Shown: positions 1-7,596 of the stretch, piece after piece
Numbering within the stretch: position 1 is the first letter of the stretch
How the letters are laid out: each line of letters begins with the position of its first letter
Assembly: GCA_038250905.1 (NCBI GenBank)
Contig: JBBSBV010000006.1
Coordinates: 61,818 to 125,817, forward strand
Source: JAENVU01 sp038250905
GTDB taxonomy: Bacteria > Actinomycetota > Acidimicrobiia > IMCC26256 > JAENVU01
Direction: 5' to 3'
DNA: 64,000 nt
Notes under the pieces: generated by a model
Databases searched by the model: none
Seen by the model: the letters and a program-made list of their open reading frames with translations, nothing else
What the model was told of the DNA's origin: nothing
Program-made: the position numbers and the translations under genes

Positions 1-87
1 GGCATCCGTCCCGGCGGTGACAGCGTGATCACGTACCGGCCCGAAGGCGGGGGTACTGCGAGTCCGCCACCACCGACAGATTCCTGA
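1..87 (+). CDS. 3' end of an unidentified upstream gene (partial)
   Basis: Frame 1 is open from the window edge to a TGA at 85-87, giving a 28-residue tail ending in a Gly/Pro/Ser-rich stretch (GGGTASPPPTDS). In many Actinomycetota smc or a DNA-repair gene lies upstream of ftsY, but nothing in this tail allows an assignment. It may not be coding. The next 105 bases hold only the ftsY promoter region. Confidence 0.25.
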   Translation, partial: GIRPGGDSVITYRPEGGGTASPPPPTDS

Positions 88-177
88 GATCCGCCCGGGA
101 GCGAGCCCGATGGAGGGCATGACATCCAGGCCGCCGAGCGTACCGGCCGTAGAGGAGGACCCGTCGGGGTCGGCCGT

Positions 178-183
178 TAGGCT
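178..183 (+). promoter_or_regulatory. putative -10 box (TAGGCT) of ftsY
   Basis: TAGGCT lies 9 nt before the ftsY ATG with no purine-rich Shine-Dalgarno between, so the transcript would start at or very near the start codon. The same arrangement recurs at several other genes in this window. No convincing -35 is visible. Confidence 0.4.
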
Positions 184-192
184 CGCCCGCCG

Positions 193-1314
193 ATGGAACC
201 CCTGATCCTCGTCCTGATCCTGCTCGTCGCGATCACCATGACCGCGACGATCGTCGTGCGGTCGCGCCGCGCCGCCCGCACCGCCGAGCCCGACCTCGCG
301 CCCACCCGACCGCCCCGCGCGCCGCGGCAACCGCGGCCGCCGGTCGCCGAGCCCGAGGTCGAGCCCGAGGTCGAGGAGGCCGAGCCGACCGCGCCGGTCG
401 CCGAACCGGTCGAGCGGGTCAAGCCGCGGCTGCGGGACCGGCTCGGCAAGACCCGTGCCGCGTTCACCGGCGCGTTCTCGGGGATCGCGGGCCGGGGCAA
501 GGTCGACGACGAGACCTGGGAAGACCTCGAGGAAGCGCTGATCCTCGCCGACGTCGGCGTGCCCACGACCACGAAGGTGATCGACGCGGTGCGCCAGCGT
601 GCGACGGCCGAGAAGACCTCCGACCCGGCCCGCGTGATCGAGTTGCTGCGCGAGGAACTGGTGACGTTGCTCTCCGGCACCGAGCGCGAGTTGCTGCGGG
701 CCGACACCGGACCCAGCGTGTGGATGTTCGTCGGCGTCAACGGCGTGGGGAAGACCACGAGTATCGCCAAGCTCGCCCAGCGCGAAGTCGACGCGGGTCA
801 CCGCGTCGTGCTCGCCGCGGCCGACACGTTCCGCGCCGCGGCCGCCGAGCAACTCGCCACCTGGGCGCAGCGCACCGGTTCGGAGATCGTGCGCGGCCAG
901 GACGGCGCCGATCCGGGTTCGATCGTGTTCGACGCGATGAGCGCCGCCTCCACCCGCGGCGCCGACGTCGTGTTGGTCGACACCGCCGGGCGGCTGCACA
1001 ACAAGGTCAACCTCATGGAGGAGCTGAAGAAGCTCCGCCGCATCGTCGACCGCACCGAGGGCGCATTGCAGGAGGTCCTGCTCGTCGTCGACGCGTCGAC
1101 CGGCCAGAACGGGCTCACCCAGGCCCGTCAGTTCGCCGAGACCGTCGACATCACCGGGATCGTGCTCACCAAGCTCGACGGCACCGCGAAGGGCGGCATC
1201 GTCCTCGCCATCCAATCCGAACTCGGCATCTCGGTGAAGGTCGTGGGAGTGGGCGAGACCGCCGACGACCTCATCCCCTTCGACCCCGAAGAGTTCGTCG
1301 CCGCCCTGTTCTAG
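193..1314 (+). CDS. ftsY: signal recognition particle receptor FtsY
   Basis: 373 aa. SRP receptor GTPase that docks the Ffh-ribosome complex at the membrane for co-translational insertion. Residues 4-22 form a hydrophobic N-terminal helix, the direct membrane anchor usual in actinobacterial FtsY, followed by an acidic, Pro-rich linker to about residue 80. The NG domain carries G1 GVNGVGKTT (181-189), DTAGR (263-267) and TKLD (326-329). The ATG fits a leaderless start. ffh follows about 1.1 kb downstream, separated by an oppositely oriented esterase gene. Confidence 0.97.
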   Translation: MEPLILVLILLVAITMTATIVVRSRRAARTAEPDLAPTRPPRAPRQPRPPVAEPEVEPEVEEAEPTAPVAEPVERVKPRLRDRLGKTRAAFTGAFSGIAGRGKVDDETWEDLEEALILADVGVPTTTKVIDAVRQRATAEKTSDPARVIELLREELVTLLSGTERELLRADTGPSVWMFVGVNGVGKTTSIAKLAQREVDAGHRVVLAAADTFRAAAAEQLATWAQRTGSEIVRGQDGADPGSIVFDAMSAASTRGADVVLVDTAGRLHNKVNLMEELKKLRRIVDRTEGALQEVLLVVDASTGQNGLTQARQFAETVDITGIVLTKLDGTAKGGIVLAIQSELGISVKVVGVGETADDLIPFDPEEFVAALF

Positions 1315-1351
1315 GTAGGTCTTCGCCTGCCGGCCGGTTTGGGCGTTCGTT

Positions 1352-1385
1352 GTGCGGATCTCCGTACCGGTGCGGGCATCCGCAC
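1352..1385. terminator. hairpin between convergent ftsY and esterase genes
   Basis: An 8-bp inverted repeat (GTGCGGAT / ATCCGCAC) with an 18-nt loop lies between two converging genes, the expected position for a bidirectional terminator. There is no U-tract, so factor-dependent termination is equally possible. Confidence 0.4.
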
Positions 1386-1440
1386 ATTGGAGAGAGAGAT
1401 CACACACCCCAAGTCCCGGATCCCCTTGGCCAGGTGCGAC

Positions 1441-2343
1441 CTATTGCGCGGCGTGACCGAGGTCGAGCTGCTGGTACAGGAAGTTCGCGGTCTGGTCGCG
1501 GATGAGGTCCCGGTACGCGTCGTACGGGACGTGACCGGCGTCGGGGAGCAGTTCCAGGTTCGCGTAGAGACCGGCGGCACGCGCGGCCTGCCAGGTCTCG
1601 ACGGTCCAGGCGTACGGGAGGACCGTGTCGGCGGTTCCGTGGAACAAGAGCGTCGGCGCGTCGCCCGGCCCGGTGAACGTCGCGGCGCCGCGGATGCCTC
1701 CCGAGATCGAGATGGCTCCCGCGATGGCCGAACTCGGTCCCGGGTTGCCGCTCGTGCCGGGATCGTCGCTGCGGTATGCAGCGAGCAGTGACGCGATCGC
1801 GCCCGCAGAACTCCCCGCCATCGCGATGCGGTTCGGGTCGATTCGGTACGTGGTCGCGTTGAGTCGCAGCCATCGAACCGCGGCTTGCGCGTCGTGTTGC
1901 GCGCCGCGGGCCGCGTCGAGGCAGAGCGGCGACGGGTCGTCGGGTCCGACGCAGCCGTTGGGCGCGAGCAGGCGATAGTCGATGGAGACCGAGACGAAAC
2001 CCCGCCGGCCGAGGTAGTTCGCGAGGTCGACCAGTTCGGGACTCTCCTTGTCACCGAACGAGAACGCCCCGCCGTGGACGAGGACGATCGCCGGGCGCGC
2101 GCCCGCATTGTCGAGGTGGGGCTCGTAGAGATCGAGCGTGAGCGTCTCCGCCACGTTGTCGGCGTCGGGCGCGGAGCCGTAGGTGAGGTCGGCGGTGGTG
2201 TCCACGCGGTCGAAGATCGCGTCGCGATACCGGAGCGGAGTCGGGCCATCCGGCGTCGCGATCAGGGTGCAACCCGACGCACTCGCCACCAGGACGGCCA
2301 CGGCGACCAGGAGCCGTCGACTCGGGCACCTCAGGATCCCCAT
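1441..2343 (-). CDS. secreted lipoprotein esterase/lipase, alpha/beta hydrolase fold
   Basis: 300 aa. A hydrophobic signal ends in lipobox SASGC with Cys25, so this is probably a lipid-anchored extracytoplasmic protein. The hydrolase core shows the oxyanion motif HGG (90-92), nucleophile elbow GSSAG (Ser179), acid Asp239 (GTADT) and His271 (AGH), typical of HGG-motif carboxylesterases (BD-FAE/hormone-sensitive-lipase-like). The substrate cannot be told; an acetylated or feruloylated polysaccharide or small ester is plausible. It sits alone between ftsY and ffh, convergent with the first and divergent from the second. Confidence 0.8.
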   Translation of the reverse strand: MGILRCPSRRLLVAVAVLVASASGCTLIATPDGPTPLRYRDAIFDRVDTTADLTYGSAPDADNVAETLTLDLYEPHLDNAGARPAIVLVHGGAFSFGDKESPELVDLANYLGRRGFVSVSIDYRLLAPNGCVGPDDPSPLCLDAARGAQHDAQAAVRWLRLNATTYRIDPNRIAMAGSSAGAIASLLAAYRSDDPGTSGNPGPSSAIAGAISISGGIRGAATFTGPGDAPTLLFHGTADTVLPYAWTVETWQAARAAGLYANLELLPDAGHVPYDAYRDLIRDQTANFLYQQLDLGHAAQ

Positions 2344-2449
2344 GCCTTCTCCGAGCCCGATCGCCGAGGGTGAAGGCGAGATTGTCGCACGACCGAGGGA
2401 GCACCGATACCGGAGCGAACCCCGTCGCAGGGGGCCGGGGGGCCGTCCG

Positions 2450-2455
2450 TATACT
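2450..2455 (+). promoter_or_regulatory. -10 box (TATACT) of ffh
   Basis: A near-consensus TATACT ends 10 nt before the ffh ATG, placing the transcription start within a few nucleotides of the start codon; no Shine-Dalgarno is seen. This supports starting ffh at 2466 rather than at the ATG 32 codons upstream, which would lie above the promoter. Confidence 0.55.
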
Positions 2456-2465
2456 CGGCAGCCAC

Positions 2466-3821
2466 ATGTTCGACGCCCTCACCGAACGCTTCGACGGGAT
2501 CTTCTCCCGCCTCCGGAGCCGCGGAAAGCTCACCGAAGCCGATATCGACGCTGTGGCGCGGGAGATCCGCCTGGCACTGCTCGAGGCCGACGTGAACGTG
2601 AGGGTGGTCAAGGCGCTCATCGCCCGGCTGAAGGAACGCGCCAACGGCGCCGAAGTCCAGAAGAGCCTCAGCCCCGCGCAACAGGTGATCAAGATCGTCC
2701 ACGAGGAGCTGATCGCCACCCTCGGCGGCGAGTCCGGGAAGCTCACCATGAGCCCCAAGCCGCCGACCGTCGTGATGATGTGTGGCCTCCAGGGCGCGGG
2801 CAAGACGACCGCGGCGGCGAAGTTGGCGCGCCAGCTCAAGGCCCAGGGCCTCGGTGTGCTCCTCGTGGCCGCCGACCTGCAACGTCCGGCCGCGGTCGAA
2901 CAGCTGCGGGTGCTCGGTCGCCGGGTCGACGTGCCGGTGTGGGCGGCCGCGGACGACGCGCCGCAGGACGCGGTCGAAGTCGCGCGGACCTCACTCGAAG
3001 AAGCGGCGCGGCTCGGACGCAACGTGGTGATCGTCGACACCGCCGGCCGGTTGCAGATCGACACCGAACTCATGCTCGAACTGCGCCAGGTGCGCGACGC
3101 GGTGAACCCGACCAACACCCTGCTCGTCGTCGACGCCATGACCGGTCAGGAAGCCGTGAACGTGGCGACCGCGTTCGACGATGCGGTCGGCCTCGACGGC
3201 GTGGTGCTCACCAAGATCGACGGTGACGCGCGCGGTGGTGCGGCCCTCTCGGTGAAGGAAGTGGTCGGCAAGCCGATCCTGTTCGTCGGTACCGGTGAGA
3301 AGCTCGAGGACTTCGAGGCGTTCCATCCCGACCGCATGGCGAGCCGCATCCTCGGGATGGGTGACGTCCTCACCCTGATCGAGAAGGCGGAGGCCACGTT
3401 CGACGCCGACGTCGCGGAGCGGGCGCAGGAGCAACTGAGCAAGGGCCAGTTCACCCTCGAGGACTTCCTGGAACAGATGCGTCAGGTGCGCAAGATGGGC
3501 CCGATCGGCAACCTCATGAAGATGCTGCCGGGCATGCCCAAGGAGCTGAAGGGCGCCGAACTCGACGAGGGCGAAATCGACCGGGTCGAGGCGATCATCT
3601 GCTCGATGACGCCTGCCGAACGACGCGATCCCACGTTGATCAACGGCTCGCGCCGGATCCGGATCGCGCAGGGGAGTGGTACCTCCACCTCCGAGGTCAA
3701 CGCCCTGCTCAAGCAGTTCAAGCAGGTGCAGCAGATGATGAAGGCGCTCACCGGCGGCGGCAAGCGACCCAAGCTGCGCGGCCTCGCCGGCATGGACCTC
3801 AGTCAGCTCCAAGAGGGCTGA
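2466..3821 (+). CDS. ffh: signal recognition particle protein Ffh (SRP54)
   Basis: 451 aa. GTPase and signal-peptide-binding subunit of the SRP. The N domain begins MFDALTERFDGIFSRL, the family's standard N terminus, which fixes the start. The G domain has G1 GLQGAGKTT (107-115), DTAGR (191-195) and TKIDGDARGG. The Met-rich M domain near the C terminus (MRQVRKMGPIGNLMKMLPGM) binds signal peptides and 4.5S RNA. The C-terminal GGGKRPKLRGL tail is also typical. No 4.5S RNA gene was recognised in the window. Confidence 0.97.
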   Translation: MFDALTERFDGIFSRLRSRGKLTEADIDAVAREIRLALLEADVNVRVVKALIARLKERANGAEVQKSLSPAQQVIKIVHEELIATLGGESGKLTMSPKPPTVVMMCGLQGAGKTTAAAKLARQLKAQGLGVLLVAADLQRPAAVEQLRVLGRRVDVPVWAAADDAPQDAVEVARTSLEEAARLGRNVVIVDTAGRLQIDTELMLELRQVRDAVNPTNTLLVVDAMTGQEAVNVATAFDDAVGLDGVVLTKIDGDARGGAALSVKEVVGKPILFVGTGEKLEDFEAFHPDRMASRILGMGDVLTLIEKAEATFDADVAERAQEQLSKGQFTLEDFLEQMRQVRKMGPIGNLMKMLPGMPKELKGAELDEGEIDRVEAIICSMTPAERRDPTLINGSRRIRIAQGSGTSTSEVNALLKQFKQVQQMMKALTGGGKRPKLRGLAGMDLSQLQEG

Positions 3822-3877
3822 GCCCGGGTCGAAATGCCCGTCCCCGCCCGGAGCGGCATGGTCGACGCTCGAACCAC

Positions 3878-3883
3878 TAGCCT
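3878..3883 (+). promoter_or_regulatory. putative -10 box (TAGCCT) of the rpsP operon
   Basis: TAGCCT sits 54 nt upstream of rpsP in the gap after ffh, followed by a GC-rich leader containing AGAGG before the GTG start. It fits the TAGnnT pattern seen elsewhere, but here with a true 5' leader. Confidence 0.35.
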
Positions 3884-3937
3884 GGCGCCCTCGCGCCGTC
3901 TGACGGCGGCGTCCCTTCGGAGAGGAAATCCCCGCAC

Positions 3938-4471
3938 GTGTCCGTAAAAATTCGCCTCATGCGCGTCGGCAAGAAGAAGCAACCGAGCTACCGCGTCGTC
4001 GTCGCCGACGAACGCAGCCCGCGCGATGGCCGCTACATCGAGATCATCGGTCACTACCAGCCCCGTCAGGAGCCGTCGGGCTTCACCATCGACGACGCCA
4101 AGGTGTTCGACTGGTTGGGCAAGGGCGCGCAGCCGAGCGAGCAGGTGCACCGCCTCCTCGTGAAGGCCGGGATCTGGGAGCAGTACGAGTCCAGCCGCAC
4201 ATCGGTGTCGACGGCCGCGAAGGTCGCGGCCCGCCGGGCGAAGGGCCAGGCCGCGCAGCGTGAGATCGAGGCCAAGGCGAAGGCGACTGCCGACGCCAAG
4301 GCCGCCGCAGACGCGAAGGCCGCCGCCGCGGCTGCCGCGGCGGATGCCAAGGCCGCCGCCGAAGCTGCTGCTGCCGAGGCCGCCGAAGCGAGTGCCGCCG
4401 CAGACGCGACCGAGGACGCTGCGTCCGACGAGGCTGCGACCGAGGACACCACGACTGAGGACGGCGCGTGA
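3938..4471 (+). CDS. rpsP: 30S ribosomal protein S16 with Lys/Ala-rich tail
   Basis: 177 aa, about twice the length of a minimal S16. The S16 core (VKIRLMRVGKKKQPSYRVVV...) occupies roughly residues 1-80. From about residue 90 the protein is almost wholly Ala, Lys, Glu and Asp, probably a disordered or helical tail; shorter versions occur in other Actinomycetota. Start is GTG with AGAGG upstream. The stop overlaps the next gene's GTG (GTGA), so it heads the rpsP-khpA-rimM-trmD operon. Confidence 0.95.
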   Translation: MSVKIRLMRVGKKKQPSYRVVVADERSPRDGRYIEIIGHYQPRQEPSGFTIDDAKVFDWLGKGAQPSEQVHRLLVKAGIWEQYESSRTSVSTAAKVAARRAKGQAAQREIEAKAKATADAKAAADAKAAAAAAAADAKAAAEAAAAEAAEASAAADATEDAASDEAATEDTTTEDGA

Positions 4472-4767
4472 GCGACGACCACGACGACTACGAAGACGAG
4501 ATCGGCGCCGAGGGCAACCTCATCATCGGTGGCCGCGCCAAGGCCGTCGTCGAGCACGTGACCCGGGCCATCGCCGAAGAGCCCGACGCAATCGACGTCG
4601 ACGTCATCGAGCGGCGCGGCGAGGTCTCGCTGCTCGTCCACGCCGACAAGAGCGACATGGGTCGGCTGATCGGCAAGCGCGGCCGCGTCGTACAGGCACT
4701 GCGTCAGGTGACCCGAGCTGCTGGTGCCGCCGAAGGCATCCGCGCGTCGGTCGACATCGTCGAATAG
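4468..4767 (+). CDS. khpA: KH-domain RNA-binding protein KhpA
   Basis: 99 aa. Small KH protein (YlqC/UPF0109 family) that in other bacteria partners with KhpB/EloR and binds many RNAs. The KH GxxG loop appears as IGKRGRVVQALRQV near residues 70-83. The N-terminal 15 residues are acidic. Its GTG overlaps the rpsP stop, and placement between rpsP and rimM is the standard order in Gram-positive bacteria. Confidence 0.9.
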   Translation: MSDDHDDYEDEIGAEGNLIIGGRAKAVVEHVTRAIAEEPDAIDVDVIERRGEVSLLVHADKSDMGRLIGKRGRVVQALRQVTRAAGAAEGIRASVDIVE

Positions 4768-4774
4768 TCACGTC

Positions 4775-5245
4775 ATGACCGAGGCCGATCGCCTCGAAGT
4801 CGGTCGGATCGGTCGCGCCCACGGATTGCGGGGCGAGATCGCCGTCACGCTCACCTCCGAACGCGTCGAGCGCCTCACTCCTGGGGCATCGCTCTGGGTC
4901 GACGATCGAGAACTCGTCGTGGTCAGCGCCCGGCCCCATCAACACCGCTGGCTGGTCTGCTTCGCGGGCATCGACGACCGCACCGCCGCCGAGGCCCTCC
5001 AGGGACTGGTCCTCACCGCCGACGCGCTGCCCACCGACGCGGACGAGTTCTGGGTCCACGAGTTGATCGGTGCCGCGGTGCAGGATCCCGACGGCGCTGC
5101 GCTCGGCACGGTGCTCGCGGTGGAGGCCAATCCCGCGAGCGATCTGCTCGTCCTCGACGGCGATCGCCTCGTCCCGCTGGTCTTCGTGGTCCGCCACGAA
5201 CCCGGGCTCGTGGTGATCGACCCGCCCGACGGCCTCTGGGACTAG
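4775..5245 (+). CDS. rimM: ribosome maturation factor RimM
   Basis: 156 aa. 16S rRNA processing factor acting on the 30S head. The N-terminal RimM domain has VGRIGRAHGLRGEIAV and the C-terminal half is a PRC-barrel (EFWVHELIGAAV...). The ATG at 4775, 7 nt after khpA, gives the expected N terminus; an upstream ATG inside khpA adds 17 residues unlike RimM. trmD follows within 3 nt, the usual rimM-trmD pairing. Confidence 0.94.
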   Translation: MTEADRLEVGRIGRAHGLRGEIAVTLTSERVERLTPGASLWVDDRELVVVSARPHQHRWLVCFAGIDDRTAAEALQGLVLTADALPTDADEFWVHELIGAAVQDPDGAALGTVLAVEANPASDLLVLDGDRLVPLVFVVRHEPGLVVIDPPDGLWD

Positions 5246-5247
5246 TC

Positions 5248-6000
5248 GTGCGCATCGACGTCTTCACGATCTTCCCCGAGTATCTCGAAGGCCCGCTGGG
5301 CCTGTCGCTGATCGGCCGGGCCCGCGTGGTGCACGCCCTCGACCTCCGGCTCCACGACCCGCGTGACCACACCGCCGACCGGCACCGGACGGTCGACGAC
5401 TCGCCGTTCGGGGGCGGGCCGGGAATGGTGATGACCCCAGAACCGCTCTTCGCCGCGGTCGAGGCGGTCGATCCACCCCGACCACTCTTCCTGCTCACCG
5501 CCGGCGGACAGCGCTTCGACCAACCGATGGCCCGCGAGCTTGCGCGCCTGCCGGGTTTCTCCCTCCTCTGCGGCCGCTACGAGGGGGTCGACCAGCGAGT
5601 GGCCGACCGGCTGTGCGACGGCGAGTTGTCGATCGGCGATGTCGTCCTGGCCGGCGGCGAAGCCGCGGCGCTCGTGGTGATCGAGGCCGTCACCCGGCTG
5701 GTGCCGGGCGTGATGGGCAACGACGCGTCGGCGGTGGAGGAGTCGTTCTCCGACGATCCGTCCGAATACCGGTTGCTCGAATACCCCCAGTACACCCGCC
5801 CGGCCGAGTTCCGCGGGTGGCCGGTGCCGGAGGTGTTGCGGTCGGGAGACCACCAGCGGGTGACCCGGTGGCGGCGGGCCATGGCGCTGCGCCGCACGCT
5901 CACGCGGCGCCCCGACCTGATCCCCGGAGGCCCGGAGTTACTCGGGCCTGCCGATCGGGCGGTTCTCGACGAGTTCTCGGATCCGGGCCCGTCGGACTAG
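5248..6000 (+). CDS. trmD: tRNA (guanine37-N1)-methyltransferase TrmD
   Basis: 250 aa. SPOUT-class methyltransferase making m1G37 in tRNAs to prevent frameshifting. The trefoil-knot AdoMet site is visible as LLCGRYEGVD (106-115) and IGDVVLAGGEAA (129-140); the N terminus RIDVFTIFPEYL is canonical. It starts with GTG 2 nt after rimM. The C-terminal tail after residue 240 is short and acidic. Confidence 0.96.
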   Translation: MRIDVFTIFPEYLEGPLGLSLIGRARVVHALDLRLHDPRDHTADRHRTVDDSPFGGGPGMVMTPEPLFAAVEAVDPPRPLFLLTAGGQRFDQPMARELARLPGFSLLCGRYEGVDQRVADRLCDGELSIGDVVLAGGEAAALVVIEAVTRLVPGVMGNDASAVEESFSDDPSEYRLLEYPQYTRPAEFRGWPVPEVLRSGDHQRVTRWRRAMALRRTLTRRPDLIPGGPELLGPADRAVLDEFSDPGPSD

Positions 6001-6042
6001 CATCGCCGCTTCTGCAGATCTGCCCGAAGGACTGAACGCGCC

Positions 6043-6387
6043 ATGAAATCCACCGACCTGGTCGACCGCGCCTCCCTGCGCGACGACATCCCCGCATTCG
6101 GCCCCGGCGACACCGTCAAGGTGCACGTCCGCGTCGTCGAAGGCAACCGGCAGCGGGTCCAGGTGTTCCAGGGCGTCGTGATCGGCCGCAAGGGCGACGG
6201 ACTCCGCGAGACCTTCAAGGTCCGCAAGGTCAGCTTCGGCGTCGGCGTGGAGCGCACGTTCCCGGTCCACTCGCCCATCGTCGCCCAGATCGAGGTCGCC
6301 ACTCGTGGTGACGTGCGGCGGGCGAAGCTCTACTACTTGCGGGACCGCATCGGGAAGGCCGCGAAGATCAAGGAGAAGCGCGTCTGA
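6043..6387 (+). CDS. rplS: 50S ribosomal protein L19
   Basis: 114 aa, normal length. L19 sits at the 30S-50S interface. The family signature FRPGDTVKVHV appears as FGPGDTVKVHVRV, followed by RVQVFQGVVIGRKG and the Arg/Lys-rich C terminus AKLYYLRDRIGKAAKIKEKR. It follows trmD after 42 nt. lepB and rnhB, commonly next in Actinomycetota, are absent; a repeat element and DUF2469 follow. Confidence 0.97.
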   Translation: MKSTDLVDRASLRDDIPAFGPGDTVKVHVRVVEGNRQRVQVFQGVVIGRKGDGLRETFKVRKVSFGVGVERTFPVHSPIVAQIEVATRGDVRRAKLYYLRDRIGKAAKIKEKRV

Positions 6388-6415
6388 GCGCGTTCCCCCT
6401 GGATCTACACTTGCT

Positions 6416-6558
6416 CCCGATGAGCGGCGCAGGACGCGAGCGATGAGCGCAGCGGGACTTCGGAGCGCGCACGGCCGCGCCACCAGCGCCGCGTGGCCCG
6501 TCCGGCCCGCTCCGCAGGAGCAAGAGGACGAACGATGAGCGGCGAGGATCTCGAGCGG
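6416..6558 (+). repeat. MIRU-like intergenic element, copy A (rplS / DUF2469 junction)
   Basis: The first nine codons of the downstream DUF2469 gene occur twice: a degenerate copy at 6420-6446 (MSGAGRER then stop) and the real one at 6535. Between them lies a core GTGGCCCGTCCGGCCC (6493-6508) and a hairpin GCTCC-GCA-GGAGC (6509-6521). The same core and a hairpin with a different but still paired stem occur at 39365-39393, and a diverged form at 57655-57681. Two ATGA overlaps chain the micro-ORFs into DUF2469. Confidence 0.65.
6443..6538 (+). CDS. 31-codon relay micro-ORF inside repeat copy A
   Basis: Reads from ATG 6443 to TGA 6536-6538. Its start overlaps the stop of the degenerate MSGAGRER micro-ORF (ATGA) and its stop overlaps the DUF2469 start (ATGA). 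Its C-terminal segment AAWPVRPAP...EDER is homologous in the same frame to GAWPVRPGP...EGSR in copy B. This suggests the frame is kept to pass ribosomes to the next gene rather than to make a functional peptide. Translation is unproven. Confidence 0.4.
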   Translation: MSAAGLRSAHGRATSAAWPVRPAPQEQEDER

Positions 6559-6828
6559 TACGAAACCGAGATCGAGCTGCAGCTCTACCGCGAGTACCGG
6601 GACGTGCTCCCGATGTTCTCCTACGTGGTGGAGACCGAACGCCGCTTCTACCTCACCAACTCGGTGACGATGCAGGCCCGGGCCGAGAGCGGCAGCGTGT
6701 ACTTCGAACTCGAACTGGCCGACGCCTGGGTCTGGGACATGTACCGGCCGGCGCGGTTCGTCGCCAATGTGCGGGTCGTGACGTTCAAGGACGTCAACAT
6801 CGAGGAGCTCGCAGGCAAGGATCTGTGA
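6535..6828 (+). CDS. DUF2469 family protein
   Basis: 97 aa. A small acidic protein conserved across Actinomycetota (MSGEDLERYETEIELQLYREYRDVLPMF start), function unknown. It has no signal or membrane segment. The usual neighbours rnhB/lepB upstream are missing but yraN follows with a GTGA overlap, as in other actinobacteria. Start chosen at the ATG that begins the conserved family N terminus; the preceding 14 in-frame residues belong to the repeat. Confidence 0.85.
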   Translation: MSGEDLERYETEIELQLYREYRDVLPMFSYVVETERRFYLTNSVTMQARAESGSVYFELELADAWVWDMYRPARFVANVRVVTFKDVNIEELAGKDL

Positions 6829-7178
6829 ACCGGCGCGCGCTCGGCGCACGCGGTGAGGTTCTGGCCGGGGAGTGGTACACCGCCCGCGGCTACGTCGTGC
6901 TCGACCGCAATTGGCGGACCCGGTACGGCGAACTCGACCTCGTCCTCGAACAGAACGACGTGGTCGTGTTCTGCGAGGTGAAGACCCGCACCACCGACGC
7001 GTTCGGTGCGGGGGTGGAAGCGGTCACTCGCGACAAGCAGCAGCGCATCCGCCGGCTGGCCGGCCAATGGCTCGAGGCCCACGACCGCGGTCACCGTGGG
7101 TTGCGGTTCGACGTGGTGTCGATCCTGGCGCCGCGCGACGGTCCGCTGATCATCGACGTCTACGAATCGGCGTTCTGA
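6825..7178 (+). CDS. YraN family (UPF0102) endonuclease-like protein
   Basis: 117 aa. Restriction-endonuclease-like fold, predicted Holliday-junction or DNA-repair related nuclease; biochemical role poorly established. The conserved GARGE (7-11), YGELDLV and FCEVKTR stretches supply the Glu/Asp/Glu-x-Lys catalytic set of the family. Its GTG overlaps the DUF2469 stop. In most actinobacteria yraN is followed by comM and dprA on the same strand; here those are on the opposite strand, so this cluster has been partly inverted. Confidence 0.88.
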   Translation: MNRRALGARGEVLAGEWYTARGYVVLDRNWRTRYGELDLVLEQNDVVVFCEVKTRTTDAFGAGVEAVTRDKQQRIRRLAGQWLEAHDRGHRGLRFDVVSILAPRDGPLIIDVYESAF

Positions 7179-7208
7179 CCGCGCGCCACGACCGCTTCGC
7201 GTCGCGGA

Positions 7209-7397
7209 CTACCGGCGCTTCTCCTCGCGGTGCCAGCACCCGGTGTGCCAGTGCCGCCGGTCGTCGGGCGCATCCACCGGGATCACGACTTTGTGGCCCT
7301 CGCCGGGGCGGATCTCGTGGTCGCAGCCCGGGCAGCGGTAGGCCTTCACCGCTTCGTAGGGCTGCATGTGGCGGACCGACACCGGCTCCGACGTCAT
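7209..7397 (-). CDS. small zinc-finger-like protein
   Basis: 62 aa. Contains CPGCDHEIRPGEGHKVV and RRHWHTGCW, a Cys2 plus His/Cys arrangement suggesting one zinc site (CxxC near residues 22-25, HxxC near 52-55). Similar short proteins are widespread in Actinomycetota and are often mislabelled ATP/GTP-binding. An internal ATG (MQPYEAVKAY) could be the true start. It follows a 36-aa membrane microprotein by 7 nt in the comM-dprA direction. Confidence 0.65.
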   Translation of the reverse strand: MTSEPVSVRHMQPYEAVKAYRCPGCDHEIRPGEGHKVVIPVDAPDDRRHWHTGCWHREEKRR

Positions 7398-7404
7398 CGG
7401 GCGT

Positions 7405-7515
7405 TCATCCGACGAGAGCCCAGACCACGAGCGCGAGTGCGATCCCGACGCCGGCGATCACGAACAAGACGTCGCCGCGGTGGGCGACCCGGCGACGGCG
7501 CGGATCCATTCCCAT
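7405..7515 (-). CDS. 36-aa single-pass membrane microprotein
   Basis: Reads ATG 7515 to TGA 7405-7407 (alternative ATG at 7509). A basic N terminus (MDPRRRRVAHRGD) is followed by one 19-20 residue hydrophobic helix ending at the C terminus (LFVIAGVGIALALVVWALVG), predicted N-in. It lies 7 nt before the zinc-finger-like gene on the same strand. The charge layout looks selected rather than random, but no family is recognised. Confidence 0.5.
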   Translation of the reverse strand: MGMDPRRRRVAHRGDVLFVIAGVGIALALVVWALVG

Positions 7516-7596
7516 GGCGGGCACCGTAGGCGCGCCGACGCGACGGTTTCGGTCCCGGGTGAGTCGGGGGACGGGCGAGCGCGTGCCGGGCTCGGG

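Noticed and set aside
2370..2465. 32-codon N-terminal extension of ffh
   Set aside because: Its ATG lies upstream of a strong TATACT -10 box and the residues do not resemble Ffh.
6305..6538. A 77-codon gene across the rplS end and the repeat
   Set aside because: It runs in another frame through rplS; only the 3' part from ATG 6443 has support, as a relay micro-ORF.
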